A stretch of DNA of 64,000 nt from Nocardioides aromaticivorans (GCF_013408525.1 NZ_JACBZM010000001.1:2666001-2730000), one strand, 5' to 3'. Positions 32,588-41,043 are shown, counted from the stretch's first letter. The notes: generated by a model from the sequence alone, not told the origin. Translations and numbers: made by a program.

Positions 32588-32674
32588 TCGGCCGAGCGCG
32601 ATTCCGGCCCTCCGGGAACCCGGACCCCGCCCCGCCCGTTGGGCTCCCCGGGGCGTACAGGCGCCTCCGCTGGA

Positions 32675-32694
32675 TCCGGTCACCATGGACCGGA
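32675..32694. promoter_or_regulatory. Dyad in the hpt-ftsH gap
   Basis: Arms TCCGGTC and GACCGGA with spacer ACCATG, about 70-90 bp upstream of the ftsH start. It could be an operator for ftsH. A TANNNT-type TACCGT at 32719-32724 is a possible -10. The remaining gap sequence shows nothing I can name. Confidence 0.35.
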
Positions 32695-32764
32695 CAGAAT
32701 GGGGATCGTGGCGGCGTGTACCGTCGTCTGATCCTGTCGTGGAATATGGGGAGCGGGTAAGTAC

Positions 32765-34822
32765 GTGAAGCGCGTGTTCAGGGGCCCCTGGCTCTGGATC
32801 GTGGTGGCGGTCGTGACCGTCGTCCTCGCCCTCGAGTTCCTCGCGCCCGGAGGCGGGTACGACGAGATCCCCACCTCCCGGCTCGAGAAGTACATCGCCG
32901 AGGGCCAGGTCAAGGACATCACCTTCATCGACGGTGACCAGTCCATCGAGGCCACCCTCGACGACGGCACCCGTGACTCGGGCGACAAGGTGCTCTCGCA
33001 CTACATCCAGGGCGAGCAGGAGACGCTCCTCGCCGCGGTGAAGGAGCAGGTCGACAAGGGCACGATCAAGGAGTCCAACTCCAAGAACCCGCAGCCCAGC
33101 CTGCTCGGGTCGCTGCTCGCGACGCTGCTGCCCTTCGCGCTGATCATCCTGCTGTTCGTCTTCCTCATGAACAACGTCCAGGGCGGTGGCCGGGGCGTCA
33201 TGCAGTTCGGCAAGTCCAAGGCCAAGATGATCAGCAAGGACATGCCGAAGACCACCTTCGCCGACGTCGCCGGGTGCGACGAGGCGATCGAGGAGCTCGG
33301 GGAGATCAAGGAGTTCCTCCAGGAGCCCGGCAAGTTCCAGGCCGTCGGCGCCAAGATCCCCAAGGGCGTGCTGCTCTACGGCCCGCCGGGCACCGGCAAG
33401 ACCCTGCTCGCGCGCGCCGTCGCCGGTGAGGCGGGCGTCCCCTTCTACTCGATCTCGGGCTCCGACTTCGTCGAGATGTTCGTCGGCGTCGGTGCCTCCC
33501 GCGTGCGCGACCTGTTCGAGCAGGCCAAGGAGAACGCTCCCGCGATCGTGTTCATCGACGAGATCGACGCCGTCGGCCGCCACCGCGGCGCCGGCATGGG
33601 CGGCGGTCACGACGAGCGCGAGCAGACCCTCAACCAGCTCCTCGTCGAGATGGACGGCTTCGACGTCCGCGGCGGGGTCATCCTGATCGCGGCCACCAAC
33701 CGTCCCGACGTGCTCGACCCGGCCCTGCTGCGCCCGGGCCGCTTCGACCGCCAGATCCAGGTCGACGCGCCCGACCTCGCCGGCCGCAAGCGGATCCTCG
33801 ACGTCCACTCGCGGGGCAAGCCGCTCTACGAGGACGTCGACCTGCTGGCCGTCGCCCGTCGTACCCCCGGCTTCTCCGGCGCCGACCTGGCCAACGTCCT
33901 CAACGAGGCCGCGCTGCTGACCGCCCGCAACGGCAAGAAGGTCATCACCGCCGAGATCCTCGACGAGGCGATCGACCGTGTGATCGCGGGTCCGCAGCGT
34001 CGTACCCGCCTCATGACGGAGAAGGAGAAGCTGATCACCGCCTACCACGAGGGCGGCCACGCCCTCGTCGCGGCGGCGCTGCCGGGCACGGACCCGGTCC
34101 ACAAGATCACGATCCTGCCGCGCGGCCGGGCGCTGGGCTACACGATGGTGCTGCCCGACGAGGACAAGTACTCCCAGACCCGCTCCGAGATGCTCGACAA
34201 GCTCGCCTACATGCTGGGCGGCCGGGCGGCCGAGGAGCTGATCTTCCACGACCCGACCACGGGTGCCGGCAACGACATCGAGAAGGCCACCTCGCTGGCC
34301 CGCGCGATGGTCACGCAGTACGGCATGACCGAGCGGCTGGGCGCGATCAAGCTCGGTGAGTCCAACTCGGAGCCCTTCCTGGGCCGCGACCTGGGCCACT
34401 CGCGCAACTACTCCGAGGACGTCGCCGCGATCGTCGACGAGGAGACGAAGAACTTCCTCGCCGCCGCGCACCAGGAGGCCTTCGACATCCTGGTCGAGAA
34501 CCGCGACGTGCTCGACGCGCTCGTGCTCGCGCTGCTCGACAAGGAGACGCTCGACAAGGAGGAGGTCGCGGAGATCTTCACCGCCCTCCGCCTGCGCCCC
34601 GTCCGTCCCGCGTGGACCGGCTCCCCGACCCGCATCCCCTCGGACATCCCGCCGGTGGAGATCCCCGAGGAGATCCGCCGTCGCGCCGAGCAGAACGGCC
34701 AGCAGGTCGACCTGGGCAAGGAGGGCGGAGCGATCCTGACCCCGCCCGGCCCGGGTGGCGACGTGTACGGCGGCTCGCCGTCCCCGTCGACGGACCCGCA
34801 GCCGCCGAACCCGGGTGCCTGA
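32765..34822 (+). CDS. ftsH: ATP-dependent zinc metalloprotease FtsH
   Basis: A 685-residue membrane-bound AAA protease that degrades misfolded and regulatory proteins. Transmembrane helices are at about residues 8-25 and 115-136, enclosing the small extracytoplasmic domain. The AAA module has Walker A GPPGTGKT (about 206-213), Walker [13 protein letters not shown], the second region of homology [22 protein letters not shown] and the pore motif region [17 protein letters not shown]. The zinc site is HEGGH (428-432). The C terminus is a Pro-rich tail without strong structure. GTG start at 32765; folE begins 8 bp after the stop. Confidence 0.97.
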   Translation: MKRVFRGPWLWIVVAVVTVVLALEFLAPGGGYDEIPTSRLEKYIAEGQVKDITFIDGDQSIEATLDDGTRDSGDKVLSHYIQGEQETLLAAVKEQVDKGTIKESNSKNPQPSLLGSLLATLLPFALIILLFVFLMNNVQGGGRGVMQFGKSKAKMISKDMPKTTFADVAGCDEAIEELGEIKEFLQEPGKFQAVGAKIPKGVLLYGPPGTGKTLLARAVAGEAGVPFYSISGSDFVEMFVGVGASRVRDLFEQAKENAPAIVFIDEIDAVGRHRGAGMGGGHDEREQTLNQLLVEMDGFDVRGGVILIAATNRPDVLDPALLRPGRFDRQIQVDAPDLAGRKRILDVHSRGKPLYEDVDLLAVARRTPGFSGADLANVLNEAALLTARNGKKVITAEILDEAIDRVIAGPQRRTRLMTEKEKLITAYHEGGHALVAAALPGTDPVHKITILPRGRALGYTMVLPDEDKYSQTRSEMLDKLAYMLGGRAAEELIFHDPTTGAGNDIEKATSLARAMVTQYGMTERLGAIKLGESNSEPFLGRDLGHSRNYSEDVAAIVDEETKNFLAAAHQEAFDILVENRDVLDALVLALLDKETLDKEEVAEIFTALRLRPVRPAWTGSPTRIPSDIPPVEIPEEIRRRAEQNGQQVDLGKEGGAILTPPGPGGDVYGGSPSPSTDPQPPNPGA

Positions 34823-34830
34823 GGTCGGTC

Positions 34831-35451
34831 GTGGCTGACCCGATCACCGTCCCCGCGCGGGGTCCCGAGGACGTGCCCGCCTTCGACCAGGCGCGCGCCG
34901 AGGCGGCCGTCCGCGAGCTGCTCATCGCCATCGGCGAGGATCCCGAGCGCGAGGGACTCCTGGAGACGCCGGCCCGCGTCGCCCGGGCCTACGCCGAGCT
35001 GACGGCCGGCCTGCGGATGTCGGCCGAGGACGTGCTGACCACGACCTTCGACATCGGCCACGACGAGATGGTCCTGGTCCGCGACATCGAGCTGTGGTCG
35101 ATGTGCGAGCACCACCTCGTCCCGTTCACGGGGGTCGCCCACGTCGGCTACATCCCCGCCGAGAGCGGCAAGATCACCGGCCTGTCCAAGCTGGCCCGCC
35201 TGGTCGACGTCTACTCCAAGCGTCCGCAGGTGCAGGAGCGGCTGACCACCCAGGTCGCCGACTCGCTCATGGAGATCCTCGAGGCCCGCGGCGTGATCGT
35301 CGTGATCGAGGCCGAGCACCTCTGCATGACGATGCGCGGCGTGCGCAAGGCCGGCGCCCGCACCATCACCTCGGCCGTGCGCGGGATCATGCACAACCCC
35401 GCCACCCGCGCCGAGGCGATGGCGCTGATCCACAGCGGCCCCCGCGGCTGA
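34831..35451 (+). CDS. folE: GTP cyclohydrolase I
   Basis: A 206-residue enzyme making dihydroneopterin triphosphate from GTP, the first step of folate synthesis. Zinc ligands are visible in [12 protein letters not shown] (Cys and His) and [13 protein letters not shown] (second Cys); [26 protein letters not shown] is the family core. The start is GTG 34831, 8 bp after ftsH. The other folate genes follow after a gap occupied by a long inverted repeat, so folE may be transcribed with ftsH and folP separately. Confidence 0.96.
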   Translation: MADPITVPARGPEDVPAFDQARAEAAVRELLIAIGEDPEREGLLETPARVARAYAELTAGLRMSAEDVLTTTFDIGHDEMVLVRDIELWSMCEHHLVPFTGVAHVGYIPAESGKITGLSKLARLVDVYSKRPQVQERLTTQVADSLMEILEARGVIVVIEAEHLCMTMRGVRKAGARTITSAVRGIMHNPATRAEAMALIHSGPRG

Positions 35452-35474
35452 CCCACCCCCCGCCGTCCGCCGGC

Positions 35475-35596
35475 TTGCCGTCTTTTCGGGTCGACTTGCC
35501 ACTTTGCCGCGTCGACTTGCCGTTTCGGTGGCGGCGCCGCCACCGAAACGGCAACTCGATCGGGCGAACTGGCAACTCGACCCGGAAAAGCGGCAA
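35475..35596. repeat. 122-bp inverted repeat with a 38-bp perfect central palindrome
   Basis: The centre (35517-35554) is a perfect palindrome with arms TTGCCGTTTCGGTGGCGGC; allowing one mismatch it reaches 35512-35559. Around it, 35475-35500 and 35571-35596 pair again (about 24 of 26 positions with single-base shifts) around the same centre. The word TCGACTTGCC / GGCAACTCGA recurs in both arms. The element fills the folE-folP gap and ends about 34 bp before the folP -10. No T-tract follows. Confidence 0.8.
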
Positions 35597-35630
35597 CTCG
35601 GCCGAGGGGCCAGACGGTCGGAGGAGTCGA

Positions 35631-35636
35631 TAGGGT
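35631..35636 (+). promoter_or_regulatory. Candidate -10 element (TAGGGT), leaderless folP
   Basis: TAGGGT, 7 bases, GTG at 35644; no Shine-Dalgarno sequence. Confidence 0.55.
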
Positions 35637-35643
35637 CACCCGC

Positions 35644-36510
35644 GTGACTGCACTGCCGCTCGTGATGGGGGTCGTCAACGTCACGCCCGACTCGTTCTCC
35701 GACGGCGGGCGGTACGACGACCCCGAGCGCGCGATCGCGCACGGGCGCCAGCTGCTGGCCGACGGGGCCGACATCCTCGACGTCGGCGGTGAGTCGACCC
35801 GGCCCGGGGCGACCCGGCCGCTGCTCGAGGAGGAGCTCGACCGCGTCGTACCCGTCATCGAGGCGCTGGCCGCGGACGGGGCGAGGGTCTCGGTCGACAC
35901 CATGCGCGCCGAGGTCGCGGCGCGGGCCGTCGAGGCCGGCGCGAGCATCGTCAACGACGTCTCCGGCGGGCTCGCCGACCCCGCGATCCTCGACGTCGCG
36001 GCGCAGACCGGGGCGACGTACGTCGCGATGCACTGGCGGGCGCACAGCGCGACGATGCAGCAGTTCACCGAGTACGACGGCGGCGTGGTCCCCGTCGTGG
36101 CCGCGGAGCTCGCGCAGCGGGTCGCGGCGATCCGCGCCGCGGGGGTGGCGGACGACCGGATCGTGCTGGATCCCGGGCTCGGGTTCGCGAAGCTCGCGGA
36201 GCACAACTGGGAGCTGCTGCGCCACCTCGGCGAGGTCGGCCTGGGGTTCCCGCTGCTGGTCGGTGCGAGCCGCAAGACCTTCCTCGGCCGGCTGCTCGCG
36301 GACGCGCACGGCGAGCCGCGGCCGGTGGGGGAGCGGGAGGCGGCGGGCGTGGCCCTGACCGCGCTGCTCGCGGCCGGGCTGGGCGGTGCGGACGTGTGGT
36401 GCCTGCGGGTCCACGATGTGCGCGCCCACCGCGACGCCTTGGCCGTTGCGGCACAGTGGACCGGACACACCGCTGATCGGGCAGCGGGGCGAGAGGAGCG
36501 CGACGCGTGA
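35644..36510 (+). CDS. folP: Dihydropteroate synthase
   Basis: A 288-residue TIM-barrel enzyme that joins p-aminobenzoate to dihydropterin pyrophosphate, the sulfonamide target. Signature blocks are LVMGVVNVTPDSFSDGG, ADILDVGGESTRPGA, IVNDVSGG and VLDPGLGFAKL, with a late GASRKTFLG. Starts at GTG 35644 behind a leaderless-type -10. folB overlaps its stop by 4 bp, giving the operon folP-folB-folK-DUF3180. Confidence 0.96.
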   Translation: MTALPLVMGVVNVTPDSFSDGGRYDDPERAIAHGRQLLADGADILDVGGESTRPGATRPLLEEELDRVVPVIEALAADGARVSVDTMRAEVAARAVEAGASIVNDVSGGLADPAILDVAAQTGATYVAMHWRAHSATMQQFTEYDGGVVPVVAAELAQRVAAIRAAGVADDRIVLDPGLGFAKLAEHNWELLRHLGEVGLGFPLLVGASRKTFLGRLLADAHGEPRPVGEREAAGVALTALLAAGLGGADVWCLRVHDVRAHRDALAVAAQWTGHTADRAAGREERDA

Positions 36511-36914
36511 CCGACGAGCTGAGCATCCTCGGCATCGAGTGCTTCGCACACCATGGCGTCTTCGACCACGAGCGCCGCGACGGACAGGTCTTCAGGATCG
36601 ACCTGGTGCTGGGTGTCGACACCCGGCCGGCCGCCGCGAGCGACGACCTGGCCGAGACGGTGGACTACGGCGGTCTGGTGGACCGGGTCGTCGCGGCCGT
36701 GGAGCGGGACCCGGTGGACCTCATCGAGACCCTCGCCCAGCGGATAGCCGATGTCGCTCTGTTGGACAGTCGTGTTGAATGGACGCGTGTGACGGTGCAC
36801 AAGCCGGACGCGCCCATCCAGGCGACGTTCGCTGACGTGCGCCTGACCATCACTCGCCGCCGAGCGGGAGAAACAGCGGGAAACCGAACCGGCAAGGAAG
36901 AGGCCCCAGCATGA
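36507..36914 (+). CDS. folB: Dihydroneopterin aldolase
   Basis: A 135-residue enzyme that cleaves dihydroneopterin to 6-hydroxymethyl-dihydropterin in the folate pathway. It shows the FolB pattern GIECFAHHGVFDHERRDGQVFRIDL at the N terminus, TVDYGGLVDRVV in the middle and VRLTITRRR near the end, with a short basic tail. It overlaps folP and folK by 4 bp each. Confidence 0.94.
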   Translation: MTDELSILGIECFAHHGVFDHERRDGQVFRIDLVLGVDTRPAAASDDLAETVDYGGLVDRVVAAVERDPVDLIETLAQRIADVALLDSRVEWTRVTVHKPDAPIQATFADVRLTITRRRAGETAGNRTGKEEAPA

Positions 36915-37480
36915 CCGAGACCCCCAACCCGAACATCATCGACGCGGACACCCTCACTGGGGAGATGCGCCCGATCCGTCGGGTCGTGATCGCGCTCGGC
37001 TCCAACCTCGGCGAGAGGTTCGCCAACCTCCAGGGCGGTGTCGACGCCCTCGCCGACACCCCGAACGTGTGGGTCACGGGCGTCTCGCCGGTCTACGAGA
37101 CCACGCCGGTCGACTGCCCGCCGGACTCGCAGACCTTCTTCAACGCCGTCGTCCTCGCCGACACCACGCTGTCGGCGCACCGCCTGCTCGACCGCGCGCT
37201 CGCGATCGAGGACGCCTTCGACCGCCTGCGCAGCGACGTCAAGAACGCCCCGCGCACCCTCGACGTCGACCTGATCGTCGTCGGCGACCGCCGCAGCGAC
37301 AAGGAGGAGCTGAGGCTCCCGCACCCGCAGGCCCACGAGCGCGCCTTCGTGCTGCAGCCGTGGCTCGACCTGGAGCCCGACGCCGAGTTCCTCGACCGGG
37401 GCCCCGTCGCGGAGCTGCTGGCCAAGGTCGGCACCGACGGCCTGACCCCGCGCCCCGACCTCGTCCTCGAGATCGAGTGA
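36911..37480 (+). CDS. folK: 6-hydroxymethyl-7,8-dihydropterin pyrophosphokinase
   Basis: A 189-residue HPPK that transfers pyrophosphate from ATP to the pterin. Diagnostic segments are VVIALGSNLGERFANLQGG, VSPVYETTPV, AFDRLRSDVKNAPRTLDVDLIVVGD and LRLPHPQAHERAFVL. The N-terminal ~18 residues before IRRVVIALGSN are an extension. The product of FolB is its substrate and FolP uses its product, so the four-gene order completes the route. Confidence 0.96.
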   Translation: MTETPNPNIIDADTLTGEMRPIRRVVIALGSNLGERFANLQGGVDALADTPNVWVTGVSPVYETTPVDCPPDSQTFFNAVVLADTTLSAHRLLDRALAIEDAFDRLRSDVKNAPRTLDVDLIVVGDRRSDKEELRLPHPQAHERAFVLQPWLDLEPDAEFLDRGPVAELLAKVGTDGLTPRPDLVLEIE

Positions 37481-37498
37481 CCCCACGGTGACCGCACG

Positions 37499-38008
37499 GT
37501 GAGCCGGGAGGGCGACGGCAGGGAGCCCGACCGGGACCCCGCAGAGCCTCCGTCCGGCTCGCTGCGCCCCACGCCGCCGCTGACCCTGGTCGGCTGGGCG
37601 GCCGTGGGCCTGGTCGGCGGCTGGGCCGTGAAGCCGCTGGCCGACCGGATGGGCTTCGTCCCGCCGCTGGTCAGCCTCGGCCAGCCGCTCGCCCTGCTGC
37701 TGCTGGCCGCGATCCTCGGGTACGTCGCCTGGGTGACCCATCGCGCGGTCCACGTCCGCCACGAGCGGCTCGAGGCCCACCAGGCGGTCAACCGGCTCGT
37801 CCTCGCGCGCGCCAGCGCGCTGGTCGCGGCGCTCGTCGCGGGTGGCTACGCGGGCTACGCGCTGAGCTGGATCGGCGACCCCGCCGAGCAGGCCGACGAG
37901 CGGATCATCGGCTCGGTCGCGGCCGGCGGCTGTGCCGTGCTGGCGGTGGTCGCGGCGGTGCTGCTCGAGCGGGCCTGCCGGGTCCGCGACGACGACCCGA
38001 CGCCCTGA
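37499..38008 (+). CDS. DUF3180 family membrane protein
   Basis: A 169-residue protein with four transmembrane helices (about residues 30-47, 61-80, 102-122 and 138-157) and a cytoplasmic acidic/Pro-rich N terminus. DUF3180 proteins are found directly behind folK in many actinobacteria (Rv3605c in M. tuberculosis) and have no known function. The GTG start lies 18 bp behind folK. Confidence 0.87.
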   Translation: MSREGDGREPDRDPAEPPSGSLRPTPPLTLVGWAAVGLVGGWAVKPLADRMGFVPPLVSLGQPLALLLLAAILGYVAWVTHRAVHVRHERLEAHQAVNRLVLARASALVAALVAGGYAGYALSWIGDPAEQADERIIGSVAAGGCAVLAVVAAVLLERACRVRDDDPTP

Positions 38009-38027
38009 CCCTCCTGCCCCGCTGCGG

Positions 38028-38086
38028 TAGTCCCGGGTCAAAAGCACCGAAAACGCCCGCGTCCCGGTGCTTTTGGCCCGGGACTA
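38028..38086. terminator. Long hairpin behind the folate operon
   Basis: 22-bp arms beginning TAGTCCCGGG (38028-38049) pair with 38065-38086, with one mismatch and a 15-base loop. It lies 19 bp after the DUF3180 stop. It may end the folate operon, but it is longer than typical terminators and has no T-tract, so it could equally be a repeat element. Confidence 0.55.
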
Positions 38087-38096
38087 TCGTGCGGAT

Positions 38097-38132
38097 GTAA
38101 CCACTGTGACAGGTGTGACGAGCGTGTCGTCG
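38097..38132. promoter_or_regulatory. Four 9-bp direct repeats (GTRAC-N4) upstream of the coiled-coil membrane protein gene
   Basis: GTAACCACT, GTGACAGGT, GTGACGAGC and the degenerate GTGTCGTCG follow one another without a gap, 23 bp upstream of the -10 hexamer. Head-to-tail repeats of this kind are typical of response-regulator binding sites. Confidence 0.45.
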
Positions 38133-38154
38133 GTCCCAGGAGCCTCCCGAGGCA

Positions 38155-38160
38155 TAACGT
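38155..38160 (+). promoter_or_regulatory. Candidate -10 element (TAACGT), leaderless start at 38167
   Basis: TAACGT, 6 bases, ATG at 38167; no Shine-Dalgarno sequence. Confidence 0.5.
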
Positions 38161-38166
38161 GCTGGT

Positions 38167-38760
38167 ATGACTTCCCCCGTCGGCAACCGTCGTCGCCAGC
38201 GGTCGACCCGTCTCGTGGTCGCCGCGCTCATGATCGTGGTGTCGGCGGCAGCCGTCGTCGCCACGGCCCTGACCGGATCCTGGCTGCTCGTCACCGTCGC
38301 CGGGCTGGTGGCGGTGCTGCTCGGCGCCACGGCCACCAAGATCACCCACTCCGAGCTGCTGGACTCCCGTGAGGAGGCGGCCCGCGACCGCGCCCAGCAG
38401 GCGCGCGCGTACGCCGACCTCACCGAGGTCCGCACCGCCGAGAACGTCGAGTTCGCGGCCGACATGACCGGCAAGGTCGCCAAGCGCGACGCGACGATCT
38501 CCCGGCTCGAGAAGCGCCTCGGCGACGCCGCGGCCGAGCTGGCCGACGCCCGCCGCGACCTCAGCGAGGCCCGCGACGAGGCAGCCGAGGCCCGGCGGGA
38601 GACCGAGCGGCTCAACGGCCGCCTGGCCGACGCGGAGGAGCGCGCCCACCACGCCGTCGTACGCATGGCGGAGCTGGAGGCCGAGCTCGACGTCGTCACC
38701 AGCGAGCTGCAGGCCGAGCGGGCCGCCGCGGGCAAGTGGCAGAAGGGCAAGACCGCCTGA
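38167..38760 (+). CDS. Membrane-anchored coiled-coil protein of unknown function
   Basis: A 197-residue protein with a basic N terminus (GNRRRQRSTRLVVA), two transmembrane helices (~17-35 and ~42-58) and a long coiled coil (~65-190) of heptad-rich Glu/Ala/Arg sequence such as ISRLEKRLGDAAAELADARRDLSEARDEAAEARR. The C terminus is Lys-rich. I do not recognise a named family. It may be a scaffold at the membrane; position just before the glycan island suggests, but does not show, an envelope role. In mycobacteria a membrane protein gene (Rv3604c) occupies a similar place. Confidence 0.8.
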   Translation: MTSPVGNRRRQRSTRLVVAALMIVVSAAAVVATALTGSWLLVTVAGLVAVLLGATATKITHSELLDSREEAARDRAQQARAYADLTEVRTAENVEFAADMTGKVAKRDATISRLEKRLGDAAAELADARRDLSEARDEAAEARRETERLNGRLADAEERAHHAVVRMAELEAELDVVTSELQAERAAAGKWQKGKTA

Positions 38761-38825
38761 CCCGCCGCCCTCGTGCCCTCTCCTAGGATGGCTGCACGCC
38801 GCCCGACCGAGAAGGACCCGCCCCG

Positions 38826-39950
38826 TTGACTGCCAGCGCCATCTACCTGCACATCGGGGCCCCCAAGACGGGGACCAGCTTCCTCCAGCGGATGATCTGG
38901 CTGAACAAGGAGGAGCTCCGGGCGCAGGGCTTCTTCTTCCCGCCCGGCAACCGCCGGATGCAGTTCGACGCCGTGGCGGACCTGCGCGGCGGCATCTGGG
39001 CCGACAAGGAGCTCGCGGCGACCTGGGACCTCGTCGTCGAGCGGGCGCACCTCAACGAGGGTGTCGCCCTGATCAGCGAGGAGCTGCTCTGCGGCACCCC
39101 GCCCGAGCAGATCGAGCGGATCGTCAGCTCGCTCGCGCCCATCCCGGTCCACGTCATCCACGCCGCGCGTGACTTCGCCCGGCAGGTCCCGGCGGAGTGG
39201 CAGCAGTCGCTGAGGGCACGCTCGTCGATCACCTACGAGCACTACCTCGACCGGCTGCGCGACGAGCCCGAGCAGGCGTTCTGGCAGGTGCAGGACCCGG
39301 TGCAGGTCTACCGGCGCTGGGGCGAGTTCCTCGAGCCCGGCCGGTTCCACGTGCTGACCGTGCCCCCGCCGGGCGCGGACCCGAAGCTGCTGTGGCACCG
39401 CTTCTGCTCGATCGTCGGCTTCGACCCCGACGTCCCGAACGCCCCCGAGGGCATGCAGAACCCGTCGCTGGGCCTGGCCGAGGCCGAGCTGCTCCGCCGG
39501 TTCAACGACCGCCTGGGCGACCGCTTCCCGATGCGGGACCGCTACATCCGGGTCGTGCGCGACAACCTGATGCGCGACGGACTCTTCACCGCGCCGAACC
39601 CCGGCAAGATCGGCGTCCCGGCGCCGTACGTGCCGTGGGTGACCGAGCGCTCGCAGCAGATGGTCGACCAGCTGGCCGCCCTGTCCGGCGAGGTCGACGT
39701 CGTGGGCGACCCGGCCGACCTCGCCGCCAATGTCGTCGACGCCGTGCGACTGCCCTCGGAGATCTCCGACTCCGAGCTGCTCGACGCCGCCCTGGAGGCC
39801 CTGATCCGCCAGCACGAGGCGATCGAGCAGCGGTTGGACGAGCGCGCCCAGCGTCGCGCCGAGGAGGCGGTCGCGCAGGCGCTCCCGCCCGCGCCCCGCC
39901 CGCTGCCCGCGCGGGTGCGCGGCGCGATCGCCCGGAGGCTCCGTGGTTGA
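38826..39950 (+). CDS. Sulfotransferase-like protein
   Basis: A 374-residue protein whose first 20 residues contain the 5'-phosphosulfate-binding loop of PAPS-dependent sulfotransferases: YLHIGAPKTGTSFLQ (P-K-T-G-T-S). A second region, IPVHVIHAARDFARQVPAEWQQ, resembles the 3'-phosphate-binding segment (RDFxxxxxSxW). The C-terminal ~70 residues are helical and Glu/Arg-rich. It may transfer sulfate to a glycan made by the neighbouring island; the acceptor is unknown. The TTG start at 38826 has GAGAAGGA upstream, and TAGGAT (38784-38789) could be its -10. It overlaps the next gene by 8 bp. Confidence 0.72.
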   Translation: MTASAIYLHIGAPKTGTSFLQRMIWLNKEELRAQGFFFPPGNRRMQFDAVADLRGGIWADKELAATWDLVVERAHLNEGVALISEELLCGTPPEQIERIVSSLAPIPVHVIHAARDFARQVPAEWQQSLRARSSITYEHYLDRLRDEPEQAFWQVQDPVQVYRRWGEFLEPGRFHVLTVPPPGADPKLLWHRFCSIVGFDPDVPNAPEGMQNPSLGLAEAELLRRFNDRLGDRFPMRDRYIRVVRDNLMRDGLFTAPNPGKIGVPAPYVPWVTERSQQMVDQLAALSGEVDVVGDPADLAANVVDAVRLPSEISDSELLDAALEALIRQHEAIEQRLDERAQRRAEEAVAQALPPAPRPLPARVRGAIARRLRG

Positions 39951-40656
39951 TCCGCGGCTGGTGCCGCTGCGCGACCTCTTCGCGTCCTACGCCCGGCCCG
40001 GTGGCCCAGCGGGCTCCGGTGGTCCAGGGGCCCCCGGCGAGGTGCGGTCGATCGCGGTCGTCGGCAACGCGCCGATGGTTCCCTCCCCGGCCCGCGCCGC
40101 GATGATCGACGGCTGCGACCTGGTGCTGCGCACGAACAGCTTCGTGCTCGACCAGCCGGGCGGTGACCCGGTCGCCGGGCGTCGTACCAGCGTCGTGCTG
40201 TGGGGGCGCATGGTGCGGGCCACGCCCTCGTCCTTCGCCGACTACCCGTCCCGGCTCTACGTCCTGCTCGAGCCGATGCGGATGTTCCACCGCCCCGAGG
40301 TCTGGCCGGGCTCGTGGCCCGCGGACCTCGGCCTGGTCGTCGCCCGCAACGACGCCGTCGCCGTCCCGCTGCTCGAGGAGCTGGGCGTGCCGTGGCGTGA
40401 GGAGGGCATCGCCCCGACCACCGGTACGACGGCCGCCTGGCTCGCCCGGGTGCTGTTCCCCGAGGCGCAGGTCCACCTGACCGGCCTGTCCTACGTCGCC
40501 GACCCCTCGCCCGAGCGGTGGGACTACCAGTCCGGTGCCCGCGGCCGGATCGGCCCCGAGCACCGGATCTCCGCCGAGGGCGCGCTCCTGCAGCGGTGGT
40601 GGAAGGACGGGCAGGTACGGTTCTGGCCGACCGACTCCGAGGAGGAAGCAGCATGA
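39943..40656 (+). CDS. Putative glycosyltransferase with GT29 (sialyltransferase) motifs
   Basis: A 237-residue protein. Sialyl-motif-L-like residues are in order: IAVVGN (37-42), Ile55-Asp56, Asp59, Arg63 and Asn65 (ID..DLVLRTN). A motif-S-like block is APTTGTTAAWLARVLFP through VHLTGLSYV (157-184). A motif-VS-like HRISAE (His207 to Glu212, HX4E) follows. This is the arrangement of CMP-sialic-acid-dependent GT29 enzymes. The protein lacks a membrane anchor and is short, so it may be a minimal or diverged member. Beside a complete nonulosonic-acid pathway, transfer of that sugar is a reasonable hypothesis, not a demonstrated function. It overlaps both neighbours, indicating coupling. Confidence 0.68.
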   Translation: MVDPRLVPLRDLFASYARPGGPAGSGGPGAPGEVRSIAVVGNAPMVPSPARAAMIDGCDLVLRTNSFVLDQPGGDPVAGRRTSVVLWGRMVRATPSSFADYPSRLYVLLEPMRMFHRPEVWPGSWPADLGLVVARNDAVAVPLLEELGVPWREEGIAPTTGTTAAWLARVLFPEAQVHLTGLSYVADPSPERWDYQSGARGRIGPEHRISAEGALLQRWWKDGQVRFWPTDSEEEAA

Positions 40657-41021
40657 GCCGACCCGGTCCGAAGGACGTGGTGCGGGCGCTGCGCCGTGCG
40701 CACCGCCTGCCCGACGACGTCGGGCCGCGGATGGCCGACCTCGAGCGCCGGCTCGCCGACGCCGTCCGCGAGCTGGGCCGGATGGGTCCGCAGCTCGCGG
40801 CCCTCGAGACGAGGGTCGAGGAGCTGGCCGCGCGCCTCGCTCCCTCGCCCACCGGCGATGCCGCCGACGTCGAGGCCGCCCGCAACGTGCTCGAGGAGGT
40901 CCGGGCCGAGCACGCCCGGGTCCGGGCGCGGATCAGCGCCGCGACGGTGTTCGAGGAGCGCCTGCGGGTGCTCGAGGAGAGGGCCGGCGTCGACTCGGCA
41001 ACGGGCCTCGACAAGGCCTGA
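40653..41021 (+). CDS. Small coiled-coil protein of unknown function
   Basis: A 122-residue, highly charged helical protein. Heptad-like Leu/Ala/Glu/Arg patterns run from about residue 28 to 115 (ADLERRLADAVRELGRM; VLEEVRAEHARVRARI). It has no signal or membrane segment. The ATG overlaps the stop of the GT29-like gene (ATGA), and the ribosome-binding site GGAGGAAGC is inside that gene. It could be a partner or oligomerisation subunit of the glycosyltransferase; that is inference from coupling only. Confidence 0.72.
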   Translation: MSRPGPKDVVRALRRAHRLPDDVGPRMADLERRLADAVRELGRMGPQLAALETRVEELAARLAPSPTGDAADVEAARNVLEEVRAEHARVRARISAATVFEERLRVLEERAGVDSATGLDKA

Positions 41022-41043
41022 GCGGGCCGGTCGGTTGGCCACG

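Noticed and set aside
31529..34471. Minus-strand frame of about 980 codons opposite tilS, hpt and ftsH
   Set aside because: It is a shadow of conserved plus-strand genes with no recognisable domain.
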